Origin: Sclerotinia nivalis
Lineage: Eukaryota > Ascomycota > Leotiomycetes > Helotiales > Sclerotiniaceae
NCBI GenBank assembly: GCA_029531795.1
Contig: JAPEIS010000009.1
Coordinates: 1,302,001 to 1,366,000 of the forward strand
Length of the DNA stretch: 64,000 nt
Direction of reading: 5' to 3'
Below are positions 32,410 through 44,166 of this stretch, piece after piece. Made by a program: the position numbers and the translations under genes. Within the stretch, counting starts at the first letter, position 1; the number at the start of each line of letters is the position of its first letter. Below the pieces are notes generated by a model, which had not been told where the DNA came from, made no database searches, and saw only the letters and a program-made list of their open reading frames with translations.

Positions 32410-35400
32410 ATGGCCGACGCCCCTCCTCCGGCCGGGCATGGCCAATTGCTAGCTCTAACTGAACTAAAGAAATTTTGGCGAGGCAAATTCACAAGTGGTT
32501 TCCAGTGGCTGCAAAAGCATCTCCTATTGCTATTTGCCGCTGGGGCATCTGCCATATATCGGGAGTGGCTCACTTCACCACTCAATGCTCTGTTGCGATG
32601 GGCAGGCGGAATAATATTTTATCATCAAGCCTACTGGCTGGCCAACATTCGCCCATTTAAAGGAATACAGAAATGTAGCTCAACATTGGAGGATGCAAAG
32701 GGTTGGAGACCAGGGTATGATTTTCGGGAGATGAGTAACGATAAATGGTGGTTATATATGGCTTGCCTAGGAAATGAAGATGGTTGGTCAAAAGGGGTCT
32801 GGGATGGTTTAGTGAGTGAACCCAATCCTTGATTACTTGACAATACTAAAAGTCAAAGGACGTTTTTTACCAGTCAATCATTAGACTATCCAAGATTTCG
32901 ATACCAAATTGGTACATGGTACAGTTGGTGTTAGTGTTGGCAATTGTTAGTTGAAGAACATTTTCCCTGATTATCATATTATTATCGTCTAATATGATGC
33001 CTATAGGTAATCAACATATTTTGCAGGTTTTTACTACTAATTGTAAGTAATGATATCCATCCTTCGTTATCTTATTAGAAACTTACAATATTGAAAAGTT
33101 TGGACAAGAACTCTCTGAATGGACGTTGCACCCAATGGTTTTTTTCGCGAGTGCACTCATCAACAATCTCCTTTACGCAGTTCTCCCTTTTTTTATTGAC
33201 CCATTTGTCTTATTACTCAACTTCGCAGTAAACTCGATGTTAAGCGTTTGCTTGATTGCTATTGGCTACATCAACTTTTTTCCGTCGATTTTGTGGTATG
33301 GGTTCCAATTTGGCCTTCCGATTTTCTATATATGCTATGTCCTAGAGTGGATACCTCTACGTGCTGCATCAATATTTATTGAGCGCCGGGACAGGTTGGC
33401 TGCTGTAGGACGTGATTGGGAAGACAATCGGAATCAACAAGATACACAAGAGTTGGAACTTATTTGGCCCTGGCGAGCAGGAAGAGTCAAATATAATTGT
33501 TTCAGACTTGCGCAAATAATTGTCCGAATTTTGAATCTTATAACTGTAGTTTTAAACGAGTGCCATTTTCTTTGGAAATTTGGTAGGAACTGCTGGAATT
33601 TTCCACAGCAAGTCGCCGATCTTATACAGCGCGAAGCTGCTTTTGAACTGCAAATAATTGTTCTTGAACGGCGGTTAACTACTGCTAAGGAGGGCGAAAA
33701 CAAATACCGGAGGAAATTTGTGCGGCTGCTGGGATTGAGAATGAATTGCATAAATGTACATCACGATTTCAATGATCAAGATCAGATCCTACGGAGAATA
33801 CGTGAATTAGAGCAACAGAGAGACGACAGACAGGTGGAATACGACGAACTATCGGCAAAATACACAGCGCAGCGCCAAGCTTCAAATGCGTTGACCTTGG
33901 CCGGTGGCCCAGCGAGAACGGTGGAAAAATTGCTTGATGCAGCTATTCATACAAAAGATTTGCACCGTCAACAGATTCACACTCTGACCGCTTCAGTTGT
34001 TGAAAGTGGTGCTGAAATTGCGATACTCAAAGATAAAGTCAAGACATTAGAACAGGACCTCGAAACTGTCAATGAAGGGAAAGCAACATTGATGTGGCGA
34101 CATATGGAGCAACAAAATATTGAATTGAGGAAAAGGGCAGAAGAAGAAATATGGGAACGAGACGTGAAAATTAAGCGGCTACGGGATCATCGAGACGATA
34201 ACCCTGTAACATCATTGAGTTTGGATTCAAAAGGACAACAGGTCTTGAGAAGACTGCGAGAGGAATTAATTGATGCAGAGGATAAACTTGCCCACTCCGA
34301 AATGATAATTGCGACACTGAAGAATAATGAAGCTAAAATTGACGAAATTAAGGAAGAGATTAAGAGGGAAGCATTATACGGGGCATCGGAGCGAATGGGG
34401 GAACTGTACACGAATGCAGCTATTCAGGTTAATGAGTTATCTGAAAAGCTAAAGAGATTCGAACACCTTACGGACTTGGAGCATGATATTGAGGCCGTTC
34501 GACGTAATTGTAACGAGGAAAAGAGGAAATTACGACACGAAATTGCAGATAAAACCTCGCAAATATCTACATTTAAAGCGCAAATTGACCATGCAATGGG
34601 TTCTTTGGACTGGACTAATAATAAGTTCGAGCCTCTGGACAAATACTTGGGTTTTGTGCCTGGAGCAAAAGAGGAGATAAGACGTTTAGTAATTGCACTT
34701 CAGCGGCTTAATTCCATCAATGTAGTTCACCAAGGACCCGAAACAATAGAACACCTGCGTATTTTAGAAGATTTGACCCTTGAAAGAGATCGCGTGCTAG
34801 ATCAAAGACAGGATCTGCGAGTGATGTGTGATGAGCTCTTGCATGAAAGACTCCGGAATGAGACGGAGTTGGAAATGCTAAGAGATCGAGTAGCTCGGAG
34901 AAACACACAGGTAACTAATCTGAAGACACGAAACACGGAACTCCAGGTTCAACTCATAGAAGCACAAGCGGCTGCACCTCGGTCACCGGATATTGCAGGA
35001 ATAACAGCTCCTATAATAGAGATTTACAGAACGAATCTTTTAGCTCTAGAAATGGAAATTCGGAGGAGGGGTATAGAAACTCCAGAGGTCCTAGGGGTTC
35101 CGGGTATTAATGGTGTACCGAGAATAGAAAGAGAGCCAGGAGAACTTTCTATATTAAGAATTTTCGAAGGGCATAGAAAAAGATTTGACGAACTATCAAG
35201 GCTAGTTAGAGGAAGTAAACCTACTTGGCTAGGAGCGACAGATGATTGGGTTGATGATGATGCAAACAACAGTCCGGAGAATTTGGAAGCGCGCAGGCTA
35301 AACCGGATGCTAAGAATGAAAGACGTTTGGGACTATATTGGAACATTACATCACGACACTATTCTTTTCGTCCGCGAATTCTGTATAAGAGTTGGAATAG

Positions 35401-37997
35401 TACCAGGTGTCGAATTACCCGAGGGGCCCAAGTATCCGTCACGTGCACCTTCCCCAACTCCTCCTCCCCCACCTCTCCCTCCCAGGGATAGAGATCTATT
35501 TCCAGCACAATTTACACGCTATGGGTCCTTCGATATTCAGAGATGGAACATCTTTCCGCTGAGTCATGAAGATATAACTTCTGCGCTCAGTGTCCTGGAT
35601 GCTATGCAACAATCCATCCAGGCACAACTACCAAACCATTATGCAAAAAATATCCCATCCGGTGCATTTCTCAGTCGTTTGATGCGTGTGATTGGCACCG
35701 ATACCGTATTTCTGGACGACCCGGTCAATGAGCGTGATGTAGCTGAAACCTTGTACAGGATTAACCATTCATTTGTTTTAAAAACTGTTACACAGTTTCC
35801 ACGACAAAATGGAGGCTTCAGATATTTATCTCGGGAGATTATGTATCCAGATACATTGGACGTGCCTCCACCGAGGAAGATAGTTGCATTGTATTTGTCT
35901 GGTAATCGCTGGCAAGGTATGAGCTTGAAGCCAGAGGCACATTCACTTCCTGAGTCTGAGGCGAGGTCTGATGGTAGATCTGATGAACGGACTCCTCTTC
36001 CAAATCCCTTCCAACCAGCACTGGTAGACTTCAACATAACAGAGTGGAAATTAGGTCACTTGCGTGACAGCTGGATGACACCCGGACATGTCACTATGCG
36101 TGAAAATTTGTCTTCGATTTGTGCAGTTGCACTATCCTTCCATTGGCAGTATCCAGGCATACTACTCCGTCATTTGAGTGGAGCCGCGGCCTATGAAAAT
36201 CTGTATGAAATATTTATCAGAGTGCACCCACATCACGGGGGAGACTATCTACCGGAGCATGTTCAAGTGGTATTGGAAGGTATACTAGGAAATCAAGATA
36301 ACAGACCACATTATAGACTAGCAGTCATCACGTGCCACGAAGTAGGTGCTGGAGATGTAAGATTTTACGCCAGTAATCTAGGTGGTGAGTCACAGAGTCC
36401 CGTGCTTTGTGTATTCCGTGAGCTAGATGGTAGATGGCATGCAATGCGGAGGAGGCGGGATGGTGACTCTGAAGACATGGTTGGGGATTTAGACTGGATT
36501 CAAGATTCTCATCAACAACCTCCAGATCGTTCCCCAGCTCATTCACCCGCCAATCCACAAGCTCAATCCCAACCTGTCTCCCCAGTTGATGTACCACCAG
36601 CTGATCCTGTACCCGCTGTCATTTTGCAAAGAGATGAAAATTATGGAAGAAATGTCATCAGAGCGCCATTCAACATGAATGGCTGGGACTTTGAGGTCAA
36701 TATACCTCATCTAAACGAAGGTCTGACAAAGCGTCACATGAACTGGATACATGACTGCGCCCCACGAGCATTGTATTATTCAATGGAAAATCAACTCGAT
36801 ATTGGGAATTTAGATTTGGAAGAAGTATTTCAAGCATTTGAAGATGTTTTCCCCCGTCACTACAATGCCTGGGAAGAAGAAGAGGTTGCTAGAGTGTTAG
36901 GATGGCACCCACGATTGGGAGGATTAACACTTGGTATTGTCCATGGTGTTGTTTATGGTGAGGATACAATCGTGATTGATACTTGGTCCCAACCGGAAGG
37001 CTATGATCCTGAAAATAACGAAATATTGTATGTTGCCTCAATTAAAGACGTGCGATTCCAACCCGTAACAGGTCGATCGGATCATAGAAATCACTGGGTA
37101 GGTATGAGCTATCGGACAGGTGAAGCAGTACCGCAACCTCCGTTACATACGATTCGACCAATCGCACCTCCTCCAAAGCCTCCGAGATCAGTATTTAGGT
37201 CCTTGCTAGACGCACAGGCCAGCGTACAAAAGAATAAGAATGATTCTGTACCCAAAAGTAGTACATCTGCTTGGTCTGATTTTGATACTACGGAAAGTTT
37301 TGTATCTAGGTCTGGTCAAAAATGGGTACCACCACCAACTCCACTCCCTCAAATTCCTGTAGCTGCACCGACTTTCCAATTGGGGCAACAATTTGGTACT
37401 GCCATGCAACCGCCACCGCGGTCAGGCTTGAATCCCGCTGCAGCAACGTTTCAATGGGGCAAATCAGTCGCTGATACCACACGGCAACCACGGCAACAAC
37501 AAAATCAAACAGGCTTCGGCACAAATACGGTCAATCTTAACGATCAGCTTGAATTTGCACGTCAACTTCGAGAAGAACAGGGTCGTGGTGGCGGCAAAGA
37601 GTCAGGGAGGGGTATGCAGCCAAGGGATCCTAGGGGAGAGAGGCCTCATGGAATTGAGAAGGGGAAGGGAAGGGGGAGGGGGAGAGGAAGGGGAAGGGGG
37701 AGAGGGGAGGATGCGGCGGAGGGAGAAGGGAGAGGAAGGGAAAGGGGGAGAGGAGAGGATGCGGCGGAGGGAGAAGGGGGAGGAAGGGGAAGGGGAAGAG
37801 GAGAGGCTGCGACGGAGGGAGAAAGGAGAGGGAGAGGAAGGGGGAGGGGGAGAGGGAGGGGCAGAGGGATGGAAAATGAGGTAAAAGATGATGGTGGTGG
37901 TGGCAGGCCTAGTCGAGAAGGTGGTGATGGCGGGCTCAGTGGTGGTGGCGGTGGTCGTAATGAAAATGAAGAGCCGGGGTGGGAGGACGAGCTTTGA
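32410..37997 (+). CDS. 1802-residue membrane/coiled-coil protein with three tandem cysteine-peptidase-like modules and an RG-rich tail
   Basis: Exons 32410-32811, 32874-32945, 33007-33042 and 33099-37997 join with phase-0 introns (donors GTGAGT, GTTAGT, GTAAGT). The short middle exons add a membrane span (VQLVLVLAIVINIFCRFLLL). Further hydrophobic segments follow at about residues 181-255. Residues about 357-804 are charged coiled coil. A proline run (PPPPPLPP) is near residue 960. Three similar modules come next: about 980-1110, 1145-1290 and 1365-1510, each closing with a word like NRWQGMS, GRWHAMR or NHWVGMS. Modules 2 and 3 have a Cys (1178 and 1390) near their start and a His (1284 and 1502) near their end; module 1 lacks both. 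The tail at about 1690-1760 is Arg/Gly-rich. I infer an OTU- or papain-like fold; I do not recognise the family. It may be an ER or nuclear-envelope scaffold. Confidence 0.75.
37655..37875 (+). repeat. Polypurine minisatellite encoding the RG-rich tail
   Basis: About 220 bases are almost pure A and G, built from GGAAGGGGGAGAGG-like units and a longer 60-base unit containing GAGGATGCGGCGGAGGGAGAA that repeats three times. It translates as RGRG runs and EDAAEGEG blocks. Other frames across it are long open low-complexity shadows. Confidence 0.85.
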
Positions 37998-39090
37998 GAT
38001 GAGAGTTATTAGCCATGGGTATGATGGAGCTGTGTTCTTAGGCGTTTGTTGAAGTAGGATGGTTTTGATAATGGCTAGCAGTTTTGTTGTATTATTTGAA
38101 CGAAGATAGGATTGGGCTAGGCGACATAAATGTACCGAGGGCTAGTTGGAGGGATCTTTGGCATATTCGATGATTGAATAGTTGCGTTTTGCTATGTTTT
38201 TATTGATTTATTGCTATTAATTAAGCAATGATGATTATTTTCGAGGAGTGTAGCGAAGAGGAATTTTTATGGCAGGGAATATGAGAGAGTTTCGCGTTAA
38301 TGGATACACTTTGGAGTGACGAACATGATCTGATTGTTCCCAATTAAACTGATTTTGTAATCTTAGTTACTATACAATTAATTCCTTTTAGTCAATCCTG
38401 GGGTTTGATATTTCCTCGAGCATTTGTTAACATTTCTTTTTTATCTGGTTATTTGCTCGGCTCCCAAGATAACGATGCAAGTGTTCCAAAACGGCCTTCG
38501 CGGCCGATGTCACATAATATATGGCTCTACATCAACTCATCTGTGCCTTATTTTTTCTTATGTAATAATGCGACGACAGAAGCTATTTGGGGTTGATTCC
38601 TAATATCTTTCAATCATTGGACAAAACTAAAAGTATACAGATCTTCGAATTTACAATGCAAGCCCGGTTTCAGCTAACAGGGGCATTGATACTCAAGCGA
38701 GGCCAGCCTAAAAACCCGCATTCCTCCTTTACCCCACATTTTCCCATGCAGTCGATGAAATACTGGAAGAAAAGCTCCTGACCAATCAAAAGCATCAATT
38801 GAAAACCCATACGTCAACTAAACATAACTGTTCAGAATTCACATCAATATCTATGATTCTTTGATACTGTAATGCATATTCACTTATGTTGCACTACATT
38901 GACTTCTACTCCGACATCACCTCTCAATGAGACATTTTGCCAATGAGAGTATTGCAATTAGAAATCCATACGTAACTAAACTTATTCGTGACAATCCCTT
39001 GTATCTAGTAACAACCCCAATACTTAAACCATTCATTCTCTCCCAATCTACTCATCCTTCTGACTATCCACGTACTAAGTACCTACACAA
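37998..39090. other. Intergenic stretch
   Basis: No gene is supported over about 1.1 kb. Short frames at 38405-38781 have no family features. Confidence 0.4.
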
Positions 39091-39828
39091 ATGACCATTC
39101 TCACAAGAGCAATTGGCTCTTCAGCACGTTCCAGCATAATAATATCTTCAATCAAACGAAATAGTATCGTAACACGCGCAACCATGACTACCATCACCGA
39201 CGCAATTCTCAAAGACCATCAAGAAATCAGGGAGTACGCTGATAAGGTCCGTCAAGCTACCGATGATGATACTCGAGCACGCTGGCAAAACCAATTTACT
39301 TGGGAATTGGCCCGTCATTCTGTCGGAGAGGAATTGGTAGTTTATCCGGCTTTTGCAAAGCATCTTGGTATGCAAGGTCAGAAGATGGCCGATACCGATC
39401 GTGCTGAACATCAAACCGTATGTCCAATTTTTTTCTTTTCAAGCGAAGCAATTATGAAACAATAACTAATAGCATAATCATAGGTCAAAGAAGCGCTCTA
39501 CAAATTCCAAAATCTCAAACCCTCCGACGCAGATCTAATTCCCACACTCGACGCCCTCATGAAGAATCTCAATGAACACATCAAAGGCGAAGAAGCCGAT
39601 GATCTTCCTGCTCTTGAATCGGCTCTTGAATCTCATGAATCGGAATCTATGGCTAGGTCATTTGGTCGCACCAAGGCTTTTGTTCCTAGCCGTAGTCATC
39701 CTAATGCGCCGAACAAACCACCCTTTGAGACGGTTGTTGGATTGTTGACGGCTCCAATTGATCATTTGGGAGATATGTTGAGGAAGTTTCCGGATAAGAC
39801 TATTAGTCCTAATCCTAGCACGAAGTGA
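39091..39828 (+). CDS. Hemerythrin-like HHE-domain protein, possibly mitochondrial
   Basis: Exons 39091-39417 and 39484-39828 join over a 66-base phase-0 intron (donor GTATGT, acceptor CATAG) to give 223 residues. The HHE-type iron ligands lie in four helices: DHQEIREY, ARHSVGEELVVYP, AEHQTVKEALY (crossing the intron) and NEHIKGEEADDLPALE. Hemerythrin-like domains bind a di-iron centre and serve in oxygen, nitric-oxide or iron-stress sensing; the exact role in fungi is unclear. The first 31 residues are Ser/Arg/Ile-rich with no acidic residue, like a mitochondrial presequence. A second ATG (39184) would give a cytosolic form. Confidence 0.88.
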
Positions 39829-40516
39829 GGGAATGTGATAGTGAGGGATATGAGGCTACTTTGGAGGATTAATGGATGTAGTTGGGAGTTTGTTTACTAG
39901 TTAACGATCACTATGAGCCATAAAATGGTACATGAATTTTGGATTTTTTTGTTCACTAGGATTGCTGGAAAACGAAAATCCTACTTCATGAACATGAGGG
40001 CACTCGGCATTAGGCCTATAATTGCGCAATTGAAATAACTGTATTACCAACGGTTTTTGATTGAATTTACAGTCACATGGCAATTTCAAAAAGTGACAAT
40101 ATAAGAGAGCTTCTATAGCATACTGCTCGTATTCAATTTCTAACAAATAGTTCTGTTTCATAGAAATCTTCACCGAAGCCACAGATTACTTCCTACTCCT
40201 TCACCTTGGCGGAATGCGGAGAAGAAAAATAATGATCCAATAAAAGTAGTTATATTATAATGACCGGAGATCACTCCGGTCAAAGAATACCTTGAATCTA
40301 GACTATAAACCATGATGAAACGTGGCTTGCAGCTGTAATGGAAATCAGAAAACTTCTGCTTTCATCAGGTACGTCATATTATGAGCCATTATAGCATCCT
40401 ACTTTAAATCCATACCTTTCCTCTTGATGGAGCAATTGGGACTCCTCTCTTCCTAGAACAAGCAAACATCTCGCAAGAACAAAAAATACCACACCAAAAT
40501 CAAAAGAAATAAGTTA
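39829..40516. other. Intergenic stretch
   Basis: No gene is seen in this 688-base stretch. A short inverted repeat TGACCGGAGATCACTCCGGTCA lies near 40260-40281 and could form a hairpin or a binding site. Confidence 0.4.
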
Positions 40517-42497
40517 ATGGATGCAATGACTCAAAATGTCCACCCACTCCAAGCAATCCAATCCGCCATCGGCAGCGCAGGCGCCGACCCTCGTCCACTC
40601 CAACGAGGAACCCTCTTCAACAATGCCAATGACGGCCCTGCAGCAATCATATCCAAAGTAGCAGGTGTACAAAGCGGAGGTATGCGTGAAGATAACGGTC
40701 CTTACTTTACCAATAATGAAGGAATTCCGTTTCCAGATCCTGCTCATAGTAAGACCGTAGGAGGTTTGCCTGTGGCTAGTGATATTTTCTTGTTTCAGAA
40801 GCAGCAGCATTTTAATCGGAGCAAAAATCTTGAGAGTGAGTCGTGATATCGTGGATAACTGTAACATGTATTGATATGAAATAGGAATGGTTCATCCTTG
40901 TGGTAGTGGAGCTTTTGGATATTTTGAGACAACAGCGGATATATCGGATTTGACAAAGGTAAGCCTTGAAATATTTTACCATTTTCGGATATGTGATACT
41001 TATTTCTGAAAGGCAAACTTCCTCAATGGTAAGGGCGTGAAAACTCCAGTTTTCGTACGTTTCTCTACTGTCACGGTTGGACGCGAGTTTCCAGATCTAG
41101 CACGCAACCCACGTGGTTTCGCTATCAAATTTTATACCGGAGAAGGAAACTATGATCTTGTTGGACTTAACTTCGTATGTTCTTCAACCAATTGAAAAGG
41201 ATCTCTCTAACCCTCTGACAGCCCGTCTTCTTCTGTCGAGATCCCATCCAAGGTCCAGATGTTATTCGTTCACAAAATCGTAACCCCAAGAACTTCCTAC
41301 TTGATTACAATTCTCTTTTTGATCTTCTAGCTCTCACTCCCGAGGCCAATCACGCGGGAATGATGTTTTTCAGTGATCATGGAACTCCACAAGGATGGCG
41401 TTTTAACCATGGCTATGGCTGTCATACATTCAAATGGGTGAACAAAGAAGGAAAGTTTGTTTACATCAAGTATCATTTCATTGCCAAACATGGTCAGAAA
41501 CAGTTCACGGCATCAGAAGCCACCACACTTAGTGGAGTGGATCCTGATTATTCTAAGCGTGATCTCTGGGATGTATTGGAAAAGGGAGAAGAAGTCGAAT
41601 GGACAGCCAAGGTGCAGATCATGCAACCGAATGAGGCCGATGCAACTACTCTTGGTTTTGATCCATTTGATGTTACCAAAGTCTGGCCAAGAGATAAATT
41701 CCCGGTAAGCTAGTCCAAAATATTTTACTTGACCATGACTTGCTAACCACAGATAGATGCACGAATTTGGAAAGCTTGTTCTCAACAAGAATCCCGAAAA
41801 CTTCCACCGTGATGTTGAACAAGCCGCATTCTCTCCAGGAAGTATGGTACCCGGTATTGAAGATAGTCCAGATCCTCTATTACAATTCCGTATGTTTTTC
41901 TATCGCGATGCACAATACCATCGAATCGGTGTGAATCTACACCAAGTTCCAGTGAACTGTCCATTTATGGCCAGTTCATACAGTCCACTCAATTTTGATG
42001 GGCCGATGCGAACTGATGCAAATCATGCTGGAAACCCACAATATGTGCCCAACTCGTTCAAGCACAAATTCCGTCCCGATGTGGCTGAAACTCCTTATGC
42101 CGTGGCAGATAATGTTGTATCTCGAAAGAGTCATTTCTACCACGAGGGTAAGCTCTCGGATTATGATCAAGCGAGAGAATTATACAGGCGAGTAATGTCC
42201 GAGACACAAAGAGATCATTTGCATCAGAATACCGCAAACTTGTTACGTTTTGTTGACGCAAAGGTTATTAAAGTGGGATATCTTGCCCAGCTTTGGAATA
42301 TCGATCCCCAATATGCCAAAGCAATCTATGATTTACTTCCAGAAGCATCAAAGACGGGTTCAGAGGGTTTCGAGTTTGTAGAAGTTCAGAATAAGGCAAA
42401 AGGAGCAGAGTTAGCAGGGAAGGAAGAAAAGTTTAGGCCTAAGGATGCGTCTGAGAGATTGGTGGGATTCAATCCAGGAGATATCTATAATATTTGA
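40517..42497 (+). CDS. Monofunctional haem catalase
   Basis: Exons 40517-40835, 40885-40958, 41013-41174, 41222-41704 and 41757-42497 join to 592 residues. The distal-His segment reads [15 protein letters not shown], where catalases usually have a small residue and Ala-His after the catalytic His; the His itself is kept. [21 protein letters not shown] and [12 protein letters not shown] follow, keeping the Asn partner. The proximal haem-Tyr segment is [12 protein letters not shown], keeping Arg, Tyr and the HR pair. The C-terminal helices are present, and the length lies between small- and large-subunit classes. No signal peptide is seen, and the C-terminus (GDIYNI) is no obvious peroxisomal signal. 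It decomposes hydrogen peroxide and would act in oxidative stress defence. It converges on the minus-strand gene 220 bases away. Confidence 0.93.
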
Positions 42498-42717
42498 AAG
42501 AACCTTGCTGGATTGATTAATGGGTTTGTGGGCGCAATCGTTCAAGGAATCATTGCTTACTTTTTCTTTGCGATTTAAGGTGATAGGAAATCGGTCTTCA
42601 ATCCAGAATATAAGCCATGTCCAGGTGTTTCAATGAAAAACAATCGGATTGATGTCAAACCAAAGAAATTGGTATTGTCTTGCTGTCACAGTAGTCAATG
42701 TGAAAAGGAGAACCCTA

Positions 42718-44166
42718 TCATGCGACTGAGCCAGCCGATGATATTGGTGGAACGGGATGCATCAACTTGTCTTTGATATGAGATAATGTTTCTCGGACGC
42801 CATAATGATGTTCGTGATTGGAATTGTTATTATCCTTTTGAGAATCTCCGTTCTTGTAATGGCTTGCTTCAGATTCGGAGTTCCGACGATTACGACGGGG
42901 ACTAGAAGGGTCGGGATCAATCGATGTGCTCTGAGGGGTTTTAGAGCTGATATCTGTACGATGGTGCCTGTGGCTTGGGATTGGAGATAGAGATCGACGT
43001 CTGCTAGATGTAGAATTGGAAATTGGCACTGAAATGGATCCGACAGCCTGTGGTGGAAGAGGTTGGCAATTCACCATGGCTGGAATGACTTGAGGATATT
43101 GAGGTACGGCCACCATTTGTGGAACATTTGCAGGTTGTATCGCCTGATTTTCACTTGGAGGAGCTCTGGTTGTTAAGTTTAACGGCTGCGCTGCTGTCGA
43201 TGAATAAGGTACTGAAACTCGTCGCAATGCATCCTGATGAAAACGTGGAGATGGCTCCATGTACTCGTTCATCCTCGGCTCGACCACGGCACTGTCCGTT
43301 CTCTTGGCCGGGATTGAGTAATTTTCAACAGGCTCATCTCTATTCCTCGAACGTTTCTGATCATAATAATGCTGTCCTCTGTGCCAAGAGCTTTTTCGGG
43401 ATATTAAATTAGGACGTTTATGATGGTGATGGCGATGTTGATGGTGATGGTGTGGATATTCTGATAGTACACCTATGATCTTCAGAGTAGGCATAGATTC
43501 AAACGAGTTATCGTATTCTACTTTTTGAATATTCTCGCCAGGTTGTACTCTCAGAATTGTTAAATTGCTAGGTAATACTCCCCTATGCTGAAAGGATAGA
43601 CCTGTTTCAGCTTCTTGGATGGTTCTAAAAACACCAGATGCATGAGCAGCTTTAAATCAATTAGTAAGATTTGGTAAAGTAGTGTAGAAAGATGCTTCAC
43701 TTACGAATAATTGGCTCGAATAGTAAATTGATTTTATGATGACCTCCATGTAACATCTGTAAAAGACGTATTGAAGCTTTCGATGCCATCCAATTTCCAT
43801 GCTTATTGCTCACATACATCTGCCTAAGACGATTTATAACTCGTTCGTTTGATGGCATGATTTCCCAGAGGAAAAAACTTTCAGAATTATGTCTAAGGTT
43901 AACATTTCTGAATTTTAATGTTCTGTTGATGGAATAAGGTTCGTTCTTGGGTAGTATTGGATTCACTGTGCTTCGAATTCCAATCCAGGGATCTTTTGAC
44001 CCGGATATGTATGCACTAATTTTCTACCAACCATCAGTGATGTAGTGAAGTGGATGGGTAGAGGAGTAGTTACAGTATTTTTATTCCCTAGAGGTTCTTT
44101 GGATACATCTCTTGTTTGGTAGAGAATGTATAATGTGTTTGGTTTTAAGACTCGCAAGGAAGTCAT
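42718..44166 (-). CDS. Unrecognised His-rich protein, three exons
   Basis: Exons 44166-44028, 43965-43705 and 43649-42718 join to 443 residues (donors GTAGAA and GTAAGT, acceptors CACAG and TTAAAG). The N-terminal part is folded-looking with a beta-rich stretch (SINRTLKFRNVNLRHNSES) and helices (NERVINRLRQMYVSN). Exon 3 continues it without a break (SGVFRTIQEAETGLSFQHRG). A His tract (HHHHQHRHHHHK) near residue 200 opens a long disordered Ser/Pro/Arg part with SRRRSLSP. No membrane span is evident. It could be a nuclear or metal-binding protein, but no family is recognised. The intron-1 donor is the weakest point of the model. Confidence 0.6.

Noticed and set aside
37549..37884. Plus-strand Glu/Gly/Arg-rich 111-codon frame
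   Set aside because: It is a shifted reading of the polypurine repeat within the 1802-residue gene.
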